The notes under the pieces were generated by a model, which saw nothing but the letters and a program-made list of their open reading frames with translations, was not told the origin of the DNA and made no database searches. This document shows positions 17,722-26,924 of a stretch of DNA of 64,000 nucleotides, piece by piece. A program made the position numbers and the translations under genes. The DNA comes from Bremerella cremea (GTDB lineage Bacteria > Planctomycetota > Planctomycetia > Pirellulales > Pirellulaceae): NCBI RefSeq assembly GCF_003335505.1, contig NZ_QPEX01000045.1:434001-498000 (forward strand), written 5' to 3'. Within the stretch, counting starts at the first letter, position 1. Every line of letters begins with the position of its first letter.

Positions 17722-20436
17722 CTATTGCTCGGTTAGCTCCCCCTTACCAATCAGTTGCCAGTTCTCCTGATCGAACGACCAGAAAGCCTGGGTTGGTTCG
17801 ATGCGGGTCCAAAGGCCTCGGTTGGGATCGAACAACTCGATGAATTCGCTCGTTCTGCGAACTTCTCGCAAGCTGGCCCAAAAGCGATCATTCTTGGTTG
17901 ACTGCCATACCGGCGTTCTAGATCGAAGTTTTTTCAGCATTCCCGGCCGACCTTGCTCATCAGCGGGATAACTAAACTGCGTTCCGTTCAAGGCGTTCGG
18001 TTCGTCGCCGGAATAGCCCGGCGCATTCACGCGCGATAAAACCTCTAGTACTCTGGATGCCTGCTTCGCATCGTTCTTCATTTCCTGAGGGAATTGGCCC
18101 TTAACGATGGCAGCCAATGCGTCTTGTGCGTGGCTGGTTTCAGCAGCAGGCAAAATGTTGTAGTTGACGTTTTGGGTCAACAGCAGCAAAGCAGCTAGGG
18201 CCCGTTTTTGGGCCGGTTGGTTCTCGGTGGCCAAAACCGATGTCAATCCATCGAGCCACAACCGCACCCAGATGGGATTTGTGTATTGGACATAAAGGGC
18301 CTTGCGATCGACCGAATTACCTTGTTTGAGCTGGGCGACTTGCTCTTGAACGTGCTTGGTCAGCTCATTCCGTTCCACAATTGCCAAACGGCCAGGAAAC
18401 TCGTTAATCGAAAACCAAGCCTTCCCGTCAGGCGATTGAAGGACTTGATCGGGGCTAATCCGCACCCGCGTGGCGTCCCGGATCGCTATCAATTCGATGT
18501 ACTCTGGCGTTCGTTTGATTTCTCGATAATAGAACGTTCCCGATGTACTTTCTTGGTTGTATTTCAACCATTGATGGGGCTGGTTGTGCCGGCGGAAGCT
18601 TTGATCGCTGCCTAACGCGTCGGTCGCAAAGTTAACGCGATCGATCGTAAGACTTCCTGGCTCGCCGATGCTTTGGGTAGGATCATTCGCCTTCTGAAAA
18701 ACATCCAGCAGAATGGCATCCGTACGGGCCTTTTCCCGTAGTGCTTCTGGCTCCTCGCTGGCGGCAATGGCGTTGAGCTGCGCGATCACTTCATCCGTTT
18801 CCTGCTTCGGTAACGGATAGGTATCCATTTGTTCGATAAAGACCCGAATGTACTTCAAGCGGTTTTCCAAGGTCGCTTCGCCAGGCTCTGCCAGCAGTTG
18901 AGCCAGTGCCGCTAACCACAGCTTCCCCCAGTCCTCGTGCTCATCGTTTAGCCGCAACCGAAACTTCGATCCAAATGGGGTTTCGCCTGAGCGGATCTTG
19001 GCAAATTGCTCGGTGATATTATTTTCGATTTCAGTCCGTTGCTGGTCATACTTGGAAGAATCCGAATTGCGTAGCGAACGTGTGGCGATCACTTTTCGAT
19101 AGGCGATCATTTCCGCTCGCGCTTTTGCCGGTTCCCCCATCGCTTTGTAAAGGTCGGCCCGCATGGAGTAGAACTGCGGGTAGGTTGGTTGCAGCGCAGC
19201 GGCACCGTTGATATCGGCCATCGCCTCGTCAAACTGGCCTAATTTAATCCTAGCTTGGGCCCGATCCTGCAGCCACCGGCTTTCCTCAGGATCTAGCTCC
19301 ATCAACTTCGTATAGCAAGCGGCGGCTTCTTCGTAGCGTTTCAATCTTCGATAGGCTTGCGCACGCATCTGCTGACCGTTGATGTTTTCGGGGTAGATTT
19401 CGAGGAAAACATTCCAATCGGCGATCGCTTCTTCATATTTTCGTAGGCCGTCGTACGCTTTGGCCCGCAACTCGATTCGTCCTTTTCTGGCGGGGGCGAA
19501 TTCCATCCAGCGTTGGGCATCGGCCAGGGCTGGATCGTATTTTTGCTGCATCATGTAGATCTTCCAGCGCAGCAGTACCATGCACTCGAGGTCCGGGTGT
19601 TTGGTAAGCACGTAAGTCGCTTCTCGTTCAGCCTCTTCATAGCGTCCCAAAGCATGCAGGACTTCGGCGTAGCGATAGTGCGCTTTGTCCATTTCCGGAT
19701 CAAGCTCTAAGACCTTTTTTAGATCATTGGCAGCAAGCTCTAAGCCCGGCTTGCCATAGTTGGCTCCGGAAACGACATAAGCACGGTTGTAGCGAGCCTG
19801 GACATGCTCAGGGGCTAGTTTGACTGCGTACGCAAAGCATTTGTACGCCTCTTCCAGCTTCCATTGCTCGCGGTAGATTTCTCCTAACGCAAAATAGGTC
19901 TCTACGTTTTTTGGCTCTAACTTGATGGCCTGCTTGGCGTCGGTCTCGGCCTTCTCGTTTTCGTTCATCTTCAGCCAAAGTCGGGCTCGCCGCAGCAAGA
20001 TGCTCGCCGATTCCCCTTGGCGTTTGAGCACTTCGTTCAGGTCGCTTATCGCCGCTTCGCGTTTGTCGAGCTGTTCATAAAGCTCTGCCCGCCGTAGCCA
20101 CAAGTTCACATCGTCAAGCGAAACTTGCAACTGATCGGTTACCGACTTCAACTCCTGTTGAAGCTCCTCTTCCTCTTGCTTGGCCTTCTGCTCGGCGATC
20201 CGTTTCTGGTTGGCCGCTTCCTTTTCTTCTGGGGCGCGTTCCTGGCGAATGGGATCGACGGGCCCAAACAACTTTTCAATCGGCGCGGTGGTCTCGAGGT
20301 CAGCCTCGCAGTTGGCACCAAGCACAACCGTGCAATCCACAAAGTTGGTGCCCCCCAGAAACAAACCCAGTAACAGCACAAACCCCAACGACGGCAGCCG
20401 TAGAAAATCACCCACCAGAGAAGACTCCCGAAGCAT
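17722..20436 (-). CDS. Exported TPR protein with duplicated C-terminal domain
   Basis: 904 residues. A hydrophobic N-terminal segment (residues 14-30) suggests export or a membrane anchor. After a charged coil rich in Glu, Lys and Gln (about 65-100) come roughly ten TPR units between about 105 and 430 (for example AISDLNEVLKRQGESASILL, AETDAKQAIKLEPKN, ACYTKLMELDPEE). The C-terminal half carries two copies of an 85-90-residue domain (about 605-690 and 815-900): both have a Trp-rich opening, a RExxRTxE(Y/F)IEL phrase, then RIxPxQxxxSxDxxxW. I know no name for it. The gene lies 231 bases past the flhB stop on the same strand, so it may belong to the end of the flagellar cluster, but that is unproved. 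Confidence 0.75.
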   Translation of the reverse strand: MLRESSLVGDFLRLPSLGFVLLLGLFLGGTNFVDCTVVLGANCEADLETTAPIEKLFGPVDPIRQERAPEEKEAANQKRIAEQKAKQEEEELQQELKSVTDQLQVSLDDVNLWLRRAELYEQLDKREAAISDLNEVLKRQGESASILLRRARLWLKMNENEKAETDAKQAIKLEPKNVETYFALGEIYREQWKLEEAYKCFAYAVKLAPEHVQARYNRAYVVSGANYGKPGLELAANDLKKVLELDPEMDKAHYRYAEVLHALGRYEEAEREATYVLTKHPDLECMVLLRWKIYMMQQKYDPALADAQRWMEFAPARKGRIELRAKAYDGLRKYEEAIADWNVFLEIYPENINGQQMRAQAYRRLKRYEEAAACYTKLMELDPEESRWLQDRAQARIKLGQFDEAMADINGAAALQPTYPQFYSMRADLYKAMGEPAKARAEMIAYRKVIATRSLRNSDSSKYDQQRTEIENNITEQFAKIRSGETPFGSKFRLRLNDEHEDWGKLWLAALAQLLAEPGEATLENRLKYIRVFIEQMDTYPLPKQETDEVIAQLNAIAASEEPEALREKARTDAILLDVFQKANDPTQSIGEPGSLTIDRVNFATDALGSDQSFRRHNQPHQWLKYNQESTSGTFYYREIKRTPEYIELIAIRDATRVRISPDQVLQSPDGKAWFSINEFPGRLAIVERNELTKHVQEQVAQLKQGNSVDRKALYVQYTNPIWVRLWLDGLTSVLATENQPAQKRALAALLLLTQNVNYNILPAAETSHAQDALAAIVKGQFPQEMKNDAKQASRVLEVLSRVNAPGYSGDEPNALNGTQFSYPADEQGRPGMLKKLRSRTPVWQSTKNDRFWASLREVRRTSEFIELFDPNRGLWTRIEPTQAFWSFDQENWQLIGKGELTEQ

Positions 20437-20667
20437 TTAAAGAGAGAGTAAAGGAAGTCCCCAAAGTAGCGGATTCTATCCTACGCAGCAAACAAAAAAT
20501 GAGGCTTTAAATTGGAGCAACCTCCCCAGCGCGGCAAGATAGCCGCAGTAGCGAGACCAAGATTGCACTAAGGGCTTACCGCTGAATTCGGTTGAGATTC
20601 CTTCAAGCACTCCATACGCGAATACTTGGCTTTATAGCTCGGCTAACATCCCAAGCAAACGCTCCGA

Positions 20668-21777
20668 CTAAGCCGCCCTACCCCGTTCGCGGTCGGCGCG
20701 TTCCAAGTCCGACATGGTTGGCATTTGTTTGCCTTGTAGTTCGTAAACATAACGCAGCACTTCGGCTACGGCAGCGTATCGTTCGGCAGGAATGGGTCGG
20801 CCTAGCTCCGCTTCGGCGTACAAGGCCCGGGCCAGTTCTTTGCGTTCGACCACCGGAATGTTGTTCTCTAGGGCCAAACGTCGAATACGCTGCGCAACCG
20901 AGCCGGCTCCTTTGGCCACCACTACCGGGGCAGACATTTCGTAGGGATCGTACTTCAAGGCAATCGCGAGTTCCGTGGGATTGGTCACGACCACGTCGGC
21001 CTTAGGGACATCGTTTGCCATCCGGCTCATGGCCAGTTGCCGAGCAACCTGGCGACGCCGAGCGGCGACCTGAGGATCACCCTGCATGTTTTTGATTTCC
21101 TCGCGAATCTCCTCCTTGGTCATCATCAGGTCTTGCTCAGCCTTCCACAATTGGTAGCCGTAGTCCAACAAAGCGAGAACCACCAGACAGATCGCAATTT
21201 TCATCGAGGTCCACAAGGCCGTGTCCAGCAAGTAACTGGCCACCTCAATGGTGCTCAGTGCGGCGAGCCCAAGAATTTCGTCCATCTCGTACCAGATGGT
21301 CACGCCAGCCACGATCGAAATGATCGCGACTTTGCCGATCCCGAAGATCAGCTTCATCAAGTTCGTTAATGAAAAGAGCCGTTTAAAACCAGATGCCGGA
21401 TTCACCCGGTTCCAATCGAAGCCCAACTTATCTGGCAGAAACATCACGCCAGTCTGGGCCATGTTGATCACGATGCCGGCAATAAAAAGGACCAGCAATA
21501 TCGGCGCCATCACCGTCGCCAACCGCCACACCACCAACGCGCTGTGATGGGTTGCCCACATTTGCGTGGGATTCAAAGGGGGCACAGTTCCCAGCTCGTC
21601 ACGGGTAAGCTGCCCCAGAAAATCGATCAGGTCGCGGCCAAGATACATCAGCGCGCCCAAAGCGACGGTCAGCATGACTGCCGAGACCAAGTCCTGGCTC
21701 TTGGGAATCTGTCCCTTTTCCCGAGCCTGGTCGCGGCGATGCTGGGTTGCTTCTTCTGTTTTTTCCTGATCCGACAT
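20668..21777 (-). CDS. flhB: Flagellar export gate protein FlhB
   Basis: Membrane component of the flagellar type III export gate that switches substrate class from rod/hook to filament. The N-terminus is characteristic (EKTEEATQHRRDQAREKGQIPKS in shortened form: EKTEEATQHRR, then EKGQIPKS). Four hydrophobic segments lie between about 30 and 215. The cytoplasmic domain contains the self-cleavage motif NPTE (about residue 264) followed by ALKYDPYEMSAPVVVAKG and the P-x-V-ERKELARALY stretch. The 369-residue size is normal. Its start follows the fliR stop by three bases, indicating translational coupling. No terminator is evident directly after it. flhA, which often follows, is not in the window. 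Confidence 0.97.
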   Translation of the reverse strand: MSDQEKTEEATQHRRDQAREKGQIPKSQDLVSAVMLTVALGALMYLGRDLIDFLGQLTRDELGTVPPLNPTQMWATHHSALVVWRLATVMAPILLVLFIAGIVINMAQTGVMFLPDKLGFDWNRVNPASGFKRLFSLTNLMKLIFGIGKVAIISIVAGVTIWYEMDEILGLAALSTIEVASYLLDTALWTSMKIAICLVVLALLDYGYQLWKAEQDLMMTKEEIREEIKNMQGDPQVAARRRQVARQLAMSRMANDVPKADVVVTNPTELAIALKYDPYEMSAPVVVAKGAGSVAQRIRRLALENNIPVVERKELARALYAEAELGRPIPAERYAAVAEVLRYVYELQGKQMPTMSDLERADRERGRAA

Positions 21778-21780
21778 CGC

Positions 21781-22581
21781 TTAAGTCGCTACCGCCTCGA
21801 TGGTATGAAACATCGACCGAATCTTGTCGACGGTTGGCTCGACCGAATCTTGAAAGATCCAAACCACGCTACCAATCGTCAGCATGATGAAGGCCATCAG
21901 CAGCATCGTGTTCATGCTGAAACCAATCGCCATCAAATTCAACTGCGGCAACGTGCGGCTGATCACGCCCATCACCAGCACGCCAATCAGCAGCGCCACC
22001 GTTCCAGGGGCAGCAGCTTGCACGCCGAGAACCAACGAGGTGGACAATGTTTCGCGAATGACCGACACAATGTTGACATCCACCGCCGCGATGCCTGGCG
22101 GGATCTCTGTAAACGTGTTTAGCAGCGCCGCCATCAGAAAACGATGTCCGCCAATCACGAGGAACACGGCCAATACTACCAAGTCGAAAATGATCGACAG
22201 CATTGGCACGTTGTCGTCGAACGCCGGGTTAAAGACATCGGCAATCGACAAACCACCGATCTGCCCTAACAGTTGCCCAGTGATCTGTACCCCAGCAAAA
22301 AGAATTTTGATTCCCAGTCCCAGCGACAAACCGATCAACAGTTCGCCCACCATCACTACCAGCAACGCTGCCGCATTGCCCGGCATGGGGAAGTCGTACT
22401 CCCAAAACACGGGTGTCAGCATCAACGAGATGGCGACCGCCAGAAAGGCTTTGATTCGCATCGGAGCATAGTTTGCCCCCAAGACCGGGGCGGTCGCGAT
22501 CAAACCACCAACCCGCGTGACAATCGCCGCGAAGATCAGCAGTTGCTCAAGGGTTGGCTCCAGATAGCGAAGCAATTCCAT
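21781..22581 (-). CDS. fliR: Flagellar export gate protein FliR
   Basis: Polytopic protein (266 residues, about six hydrophobic segments) of the FliP-FliQ-FliR export gate. Family marks include the early R-x-GG-L-x-x-APVLG phrase (TRVGGLIATAPVLG), the GELLIGLSLGLG loop, and IGGLSIADVFNPA before the fourth segment. It sits in the conserved order fliP-fliQ-fliR-flhB with 20 bases after fliQ and three before flhB. Length matches the family. Confidence 0.96.
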   Translation of the reverse strand: MELLRYLEPTLEQLLIFAAIVTRVGGLIATAPVLGANYAPMRIKAFLAVAISLMLTPVFWEYDFPMPGNAAALLVVMVGELLIGLSLGLGIKILFAGVQITGQLLGQIGGLSIADVFNPAFDDNVPMLSIIFDLVVLAVFLVIGGHRFLMAALLNTFTEIPPGIAAVDVNIVSVIRETLSTSLVLGVQAAAPGTVALLIGVLVMGVISRTLPQLNLMAIGFSMNTMLLMAFIMLTIGSVVWIFQDSVEPTVDKIRSMFHTIEAVAT

Positions 22582-22601
22582 CGCGTGGCTCTTCTTTCGG
22601 C

Positions 22602-22877
22602 TTAACCGCCTGCGATGCGATCGGGAATGTTCGAGAACAACTCAGCACTGTAGCTGACCAGCTTTTGAAAGATCCACGGTAACGTGAAAGCCAATGTCAC
22701 CGCCATGGCCAAGATCTTGGGCACAAACGAAACCGTTTGATCCTGCACTTGCGTCAACGCCTGCAGAAAGCCAATCAACAGACCAACCAACATCCCCACA
22801 ATCAGCACCGGGGCACCAATGATCAGGCACATTATCATCGCGTTGCGAGTCAGGTCGATGACCATTGTGGGGTCCAT
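22602..22877 (-). CDS. fliQ: Flagellar export gate protein FliQ
   Basis: 91 residues with two hydrophobic hairpin segments. The phrase QALTQVQDQTVSFVPKI between them is the FliQ signature. It forms part of the export gate with FliP and FliR, and is encoded between them (15 bases after fliP). Confidence 0.97.
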   Translation of the reverse strand: MDPTMVIDLTRNAMIMCLIIGAPVLIVGMLVGLLIGFLQALTQVQDQTVSFVPKILAMAVTLAFTLPWIFQKLVSYSAELFSNIPDRIAGG

Positions 22878-22892
22878 AGGGAGATTCTTCCG

Positions 22893-23828
22893 TTACAAGG
22901 TAGGAGCAAAACTTTGCATCAGCATGCCAATAATCAACGTCCAACCGTCGACCAGCACGAAGAGCAAAATTTTAAAAGGAAGTGAAATCATCACCGGCGG
23001 CAGCATCATCATCCCCATCGAGATGGTCACGCTGGCAATCACAATGTCGAGAATCAGAAACGGCAAGTAGATCTGAAAACCAATCAAGAATGCCGTCTTC
23101 AGTTCGCTTAACATGAACGCCGGAACCAAGGCCTGCAGCGGCACATCGTCGTACGACTTGGGCTCGCCGATCTCGTCGCGGGTTTTCTTCGGGAGAAACT
23201 CGAAGAACATCCAAACGTCGTCACTGTTGCCGGCGATATCGATCTGCTTTGACATAAAACGGCGGATCGGTTTGACCGCCCGCTCCCAAGCTTCGTCTGG
23301 CCCGACAATCCCAGTGACGGGGTCTTTCTCGGCGAATAGTTTGAAAGTAACGCCTGTTTCGGGATTAATCTCTTGCTGGGTATAAGGGCGAATGCTTTCG
23401 TCGTAAACTTCCTGCCAGTACGGGTGCATTACCATGAAGGTCATGAACATTGCCAGGGCGGTAATCACCTGGCCTGGAGGTAGCTGCTGTGTACCGATCG
23501 CTTGCCGCAGCAACCCGAGCACAATCGTGATACGGATGAAGCTGGTCGTCATGATCAACAAGGCCGGAGCCAGGCTGATCACGGTTAGCAAGACCATGAT
23601 TTGAATCGTACTGGAAAGCCCCTGAGGACTAGTCCAATGCTCGGGGCCTGCTTTCACGAAGTCGCTGAACTGCTCGACCTCTTTTTGCACAGGTCGATCG
23701 AGCGGCGTGTCGATAAGGACGTCGGGCAGTGAAGTCGCTTGCTGAGCCAAGCCCCAACTCGGAGCCATTGCCCAAACAACCAAGGCCAGCCCCAGCAGTG
23801 CGAGCGTTTTAGATCGCATGTTTCGCAT
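22893..23828 (-). CDS. fliP: Flagellar export gate protein FliP
   Basis: Core subunit of the flagellar export gate. It has a signal peptide (about 1-28), a periplasmic stretch, then the hallmark segment LAPALLIMTTSFIRITIVL, followed by LRQAIGTQQLPPGQV and the loop ending in ALVPAFMLSELKTAF, and a C-terminal MGMMMLPPV hydrophobic part. 311 residues is longer than the 245 of enterobacteria; the extra residues lie in the periplasmic N-terminal part and in a loop around residues 150-200. It starts two bases after the fliO stop. Confidence 0.96.
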   Translation of the reverse strand: MRNMRSKTLALLGLALVVWAMAPSWGLAQQATSLPDVLIDTPLDRPVQKEVEQFSDFVKAGPEHWTSPQGLSSTIQIMVLLTVISLAPALLIMTTSFIRITIVLGLLRQAIGTQQLPPGQVITALAMFMTFMVMHPYWQEVYDESIRPYTQQEINPETGVTFKLFAEKDPVTGIVGPDEAWERAVKPIRRFMSKQIDIAGNSDDVWMFFEFLPKKTRDEIGEPKSYDDVPLQALVPAFMLSELKTAFLIGFQIYLPFLILDIVIASVTISMGMMMLPPVMISLPFKILLFVLVDGWTLIIGMLMQSFAPTL

Positions 23829-23830
23829 GG

Positions 23831-24547
23831 TTAAGCCTCAAGGAATCCGCGTGCTGGTTTATGCCCCATCTGCGATAACACTTCCTGAAAGGACGAGCTC
23901 ATGCTGCCAGGCGAGTCTTGGCGAACAATGGCCAGTAGGCGTTCGACTTCCGTTGGTTCAGTGATCTCAGTCAAGGTTTCAACACTATGAGGTGTGACGC
24001 ACAGCAACAGAAGTTTCTGCCCCACGCGAACAAGTTCTAACTGCTGCTTGCCACTAAGTTGGCTTTTACCAAGCACCTGAATAATCTCTTTGGAAAGCCG
24101 GCCACTGCCAGGCTTCATGTTCTTCTTGCCGACCCAAGCAAAAACCAGAAACAAGCCGATCACCACAAACAAGCTGGCCGCGATACTGGCCGTTTTATTA
24201 CTTTGAAAGTTAAACGTAGGAATCGCAGAGGCTTCGTCCGTGTCATGGCTGAGCTTGCGAGGCAAAGGCAATGCCTCGCCTGAATCGGCAGGCGGTGCAA
24301 CCGCAGGAAGCTGCGGGTTAGCCGCCGGTTGTTGGGCTACTTCTTCTACATGCAACGCTTGAGCCAACGGGGGGAACCGAGGCGGTTCGGCCTGCGGGGC
24401 GCGGATCTGCATCGGCTGGTTCGGAGGTGCTTGACTGCCGGAAAGCCCATTGCCGTAGCCTTGGCTTGCGTGGGCAATCACCAGCCCCCATCCAACGAGG
24501 CATCCAATGACGATGGCGTTCCGCATGAAAAACATCCTGATTTTCAC
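23831..24547 (-). CDS. fliO: Flagellar biosynthesis protein FliO
   Basis: FliO assists assembly of the FliP ring. This protein has an N-terminal signal-like segment (about 10-28), a Pro/Ala-rich periplasmic part, one membrane helix (about 115-135, ASLFVVIGLFLVFAWV), and a cytoplasmic FliO domain containing LGKSQLSGKQQLELVRVGQKLLL in shortened form KQQLELVRVGQKLLLL. Identification also rests on position directly before fliP. The start is uncertain: GTG at 24547 gives 238 residues, but ATG at 24535 or 24526 would keep the signal segment. The 288 bases upstream, back to fliN, contain no gene I can support, and no room for fliM. Confidence 0.85.
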   Translation of the reverse strand: MKIRMFFMRNAIVIGCLVGWGLVIAHASQGYGNGLSGSQAPPNQPMQIRAPQAEPPRFPPLAQALHVEEVAQQPAANPQLPAVAPPADSGEALPLPRKLSHDTDEASAIPTFNFQSNKTASIAASLFVVIGLFLVFAWVGKKNMKPGSGRLSKEIIQVLGKSQLSGKQQLELVRVGQKLLLLCVTPHSVETLTEITEPTEVERLLAIVRQDSPGSMSSSFQEVLSQMGHKPARGFLEA

Positions 24548-24835
24548 TCAAGTCGCGAAATCGATTCTGCCGAAAAAGACAATGGGGAATTAGCTTCCTG
24601 CCACTTCCCTGGCCCCACACAAAACTGACGGGGTGGCATCTTAGAAACAAGCGTCGTACGGCTCAAGACGAATCGGAGCAAAGATCTCCGAAACTGCTAG
24701 CAAGCAGTGTGAAAGTTGATTTCCAGCTTGCGCGTGCCAAGGCCCACTTCTTGGTGACCAGGCAAAACGGAAAAGCCATGCCCATGAAGACGACGGCATG
24801 ACATCGACATGGATGCATCCTCGTTCCCCGAGGCG

Positions 24836-25477
24836 TTAGATCACAGAATCGCCCACGATCAACTCGGTGATTCGCACGCAGAAGTTGTCGTTGAGGATCA
24901 AGACTTCCCCTTTGGCAATCAAGCGACCGTTTACGAAGATATCGACCGGATCGCCAGCCAGCTTGTCCAGCGGAACGACCGAGCCCTTCTTCATCTGCAG
25001 CACCTCTTCGAGGTACATTTCGGCCTGGCCGAGTTCGATTTTGACATCCAGTTCAACATCACGAACCAGATCGATTGTTGTCTTATCAGTGCTCGCGGGG
25101 GAACCACCAAAATCGCGGAGCGTGAAAGGCGAAATCCCCGCCGGCATGTTTTGGCTGGGCGAATCGAGTGAAGCCAAAGCAGCTTCGGCTTGATTCAGGA
25201 GATATTCCATATCGTCGTGCGCCTCACCACCGGCTGCTGGCGCTGCGCTTGGCTGGGTTGCCGTCGCGGCAGGTGCGGCCTGGGGCTTTGGCTTGGGCTT
25301 AGGTGCTTCAGAGGCTCCGGGGGTCGAAAACAAGGCTTCTATCTCGCTCTGGTCGAGTGCCTCGAGATCTTGGGATGCTTTCTCCGGAGCCGCCTCGCTA
25401 GCACCCATGCCGCCGGATTGGGCCTGGCGAAGCAGTTCCTCGATCTCGTCCTGTCCCATTTGATCGTCGTTGGTCAT
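24836..25477 (-). CDS. fliN: Flagellar motor switch protein FliN with FliM/FliY-like N-terminus
   Basis: The last 75 residues (about 137-210) are a clear FliN/SpoA domain (VKIELGQAEMYLEEVL, KGSVVPLDKLAGDPVDIFVN, LIAKGEVLILND, RITEL), which forms the bottom of the C ring. The 130-residue N-terminal extension is unusual. It contains two segments like the CheY-P-binding N-terminus of FliM and FliY (LSQDEIDALL): MGQDEIEELL at 7-16 and LDQSEIEALF at 41-50, joined by Ala/Pro/Lys-rich linkers, and a third weaker one (DDMEYLLNQA) near 88-97. The usual upstream neighbour fliM is missing: fliL precedes it with a 33-base gap. It may combine switch and signal-input roles, as FliY does; this is inference. 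Confidence 0.93.
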   Translation of the reverse strand: MTNDDQMGQDEIEELLRQAQSGGMGASEAAPEKASQDLEALDQSEIEALFSTPGASEAPKPKPKPQAAPAATATQPSAAPAAGGEAHDDMEYLLNQAEAALASLDSPSQNMPAGISPFTLRDFGGSPASTDKTTIDLVRDVELDVKIELGQAEMYLEEVLQMKKGSVVPLDKLAGDPVDIFVNGRLIAKGEVLILNDNFCVRITELIVGDSVI

Positions 25478-25510
25478 CGGATTCCATTCCAGATGAGAGG
25501 TCGTCGTCGC

Positions 25511-26068
25511 TTACTGTTCGACGAAGGAAAATTCGCTGAACACGATGGAGTGAACCATCGGTCTGCCTATGATTTGGTTGGTTTTCTCTAAAATTTTCCG
25601 CTTGAGCAACCCCAAACTGGGATCGGTCAGCTCTCCTTCGTCGCTGCTGCGAACGGTAACAATCACTTGTTCACGGAAACGATTCTTATTCTTTTCCATC
25701 AAAGACTTGAAATCCGCTTCATCGCTGAGCCGGATGGTGGCATACAGATGGAAATCGATCCGCATCGTCGATTCGCTCAAAGGACGATAGGCAGTAATCC
25801 CAAACGGATCGCCCAGATCGACCTCGATCGTTTCCTCGTTAGCCGCCAAAGGAGCGACCTCGTTGGCCGTTTCAACACCAGCCGTCTCGCCAGCTTGCCC
25901 CTCGGATTCCGCAGCGCGAATAACATCTTGCTGGCTGGGAATGACCAAATAAGCTACGGCACATTCCAAAATTACAAGTACTAAAATCCCGCCAAGGATT
26001 TGGATCTTGGCCTTCATAGAGGGTCCCTTGGTGGCTTCTTGATTGCTGTTGGGGGCTGCATCAGCCAT
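25511..26068 (-). CDS. fliL: Flagellar basal body-associated protein FliL
   Basis: Single-pass membrane protein around the stator. The 185 residues comprise a short cytoplasmic N-terminus, one membrane helix (about 22-42), an acidic Ala/Glu-rich linker and a stomatin/SPFH-like periplasmic FliL domain: VDLGDPFGITAYRP, RIDFHLYATIRLS, REQVIVTVRSSDEGELTDP, then LKRKILEKTNQII and SIVFSEFSFVEQ at the end. It is encoded between motB and fliN, in the expected stator neighbourhood. Confidence 0.92.
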   Translation of the reverse strand: MADAAPNSNQEATKGPSMKAKIQILGGILVLVILECAVAYLVIPSQQDVIRAAESEGQAGETAGVETANEVAPLAANEETIEVDLGDPFGITAYRPLSESTMRIDFHLYATIRLSDEADFKSLMEKNKNRFREQVIVTVRSSDEGELTDPSLGLLKRKILEKTNQIIGRPMVHSIVFSEFSFVEQ

Positions 26069-26144
26069 GAGTATTGCTTTAATGAAGTTGGGCGTGGTTG
26101 TCTACTTCAAAAAGCGTAGCATGCAAAAGCGCGCCTATTCGAAG

Positions 26145-26912
26145 CTACTTCGACGGGACTTCTACGGGGGGAGCCTCGCGATTGGCTTGCTCGGTCTTTG
26201 TACCGACCAAGTCGTCGATCACTTCATCCAGCAAAAACACTTCAACCCGCGAATTCTGTTTAAGCAGAAGCGGATCGGTCCCGATATGAAATGGCTCGTT
26301 CTTGCCAGAAACCGAGATCCGAATTCTCCGTTCGTCGATGCCCAGCGAAAGCAGATACTCTTTTACGGCCATACAGCGATCGTAGGCCAGTTCCCAGTGC
26401 GATTTGAAGGGGCTATCGGGGGGTAACGGGCGGAGCGACGTATGCCCACGAATCTCGATCTTCTGGGGCTTTCCGCCGAATTCGAGACTCTGAGCTTGTA
26501 ACGCTTGGATCGCGGTTTCATCCAGCTTATCGCTGTCTTCCTTGAAGTAGACAACCGTCCCCACCGCTGTTTTTGAACCAGGTCGAATAATCCGTACCTG
26601 CGGACTATCTCCGACCGGAGCTTTCACTTTATCGCCGCCAGCATGGGTCGAAAAACGTTTAGCGCGTCCCATGGTGGCTAGTTTGGCCAAGTTAGAATTG
26701 CGTGGTTTGGCGTTGCCTGCAATCACGCTTTCCATTGAAGAATCGTGGCCGAATTGGCGTCGAAACGATTCGACGAGAGCTTGGTACTGCTCATCTTTTT
26801 TGATTTCGCTCATCGACACCAGCATGATGAAGAATGTGAGCAGAAGCGACATCATATCGCCAAAGGTCACAACCCATTCTGGGATGCCAGGATCTCCATC
26901 ATCATCGTCCAT
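26145..26912 (-). CDS. motB: Flagellar stator protein MotB
   Basis: One membrane helix starting at residue 13 with the proton-carrying Asp at 19 (WVVTFGDMMSLLLTFF), then a plug/linker, then an OmpA-type peptidoglycan-binding domain in the C-terminal half (VVYFKEDSDKLDETA, IEIRGHTSLRPL, ELAYDRCMAVKEYL, RIRISVSGKNEP). It anchors the MotA ring to the cell wall and conducts protons. The ATG start, 12 bases past the motA stop, is unambiguous. A planctomycete peptidoglycan layer is consistent with the OmpA domain. Confidence 0.95.
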   Translation of the reverse strand: MDDDDGDPGIPEWVVTFGDMMSLLLTFFIMLVSMSEIKKDEQYQALVESFRRQFGHDSSMESVIAGNAKPRNSNLAKLATMGRAKRFSTHAGGDKVKAPVGDSPQVRIIRPGSKTAVGTVVYFKEDSDKLDETAIQALQAQSLEFGGKPQKIEIRGHTSLRPLPPDSPFKSHWELAYDRCMAVKEYLLSLGIDERRIRISVSGKNEPFHIGTDPLLLKQNSRVEVFLLDEVIDDLVGTKTEQANREAPPVEVPSK

Positions 26913-26924
26913 TGCTGGCTCCCA

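Noticed and set aside
20531..20546. GCGGC/GCCGC hairpin between flhB and TPR gene
   Set aside because: Five-base stem, no T run; not strong enough for a terminator.
24725..24740. Second sigma-54-like site before fliO (TTGGCACGCGCAAGC on the minus strand)
   Set aside because: GG and GC are nine bases apart, not ten; consensus otherwise partial.
24548..24835. Possible fliM remnant between fliN and fliO
   Set aside because: 288 bases only, and no frame gives SpoA or FliM-like segments.
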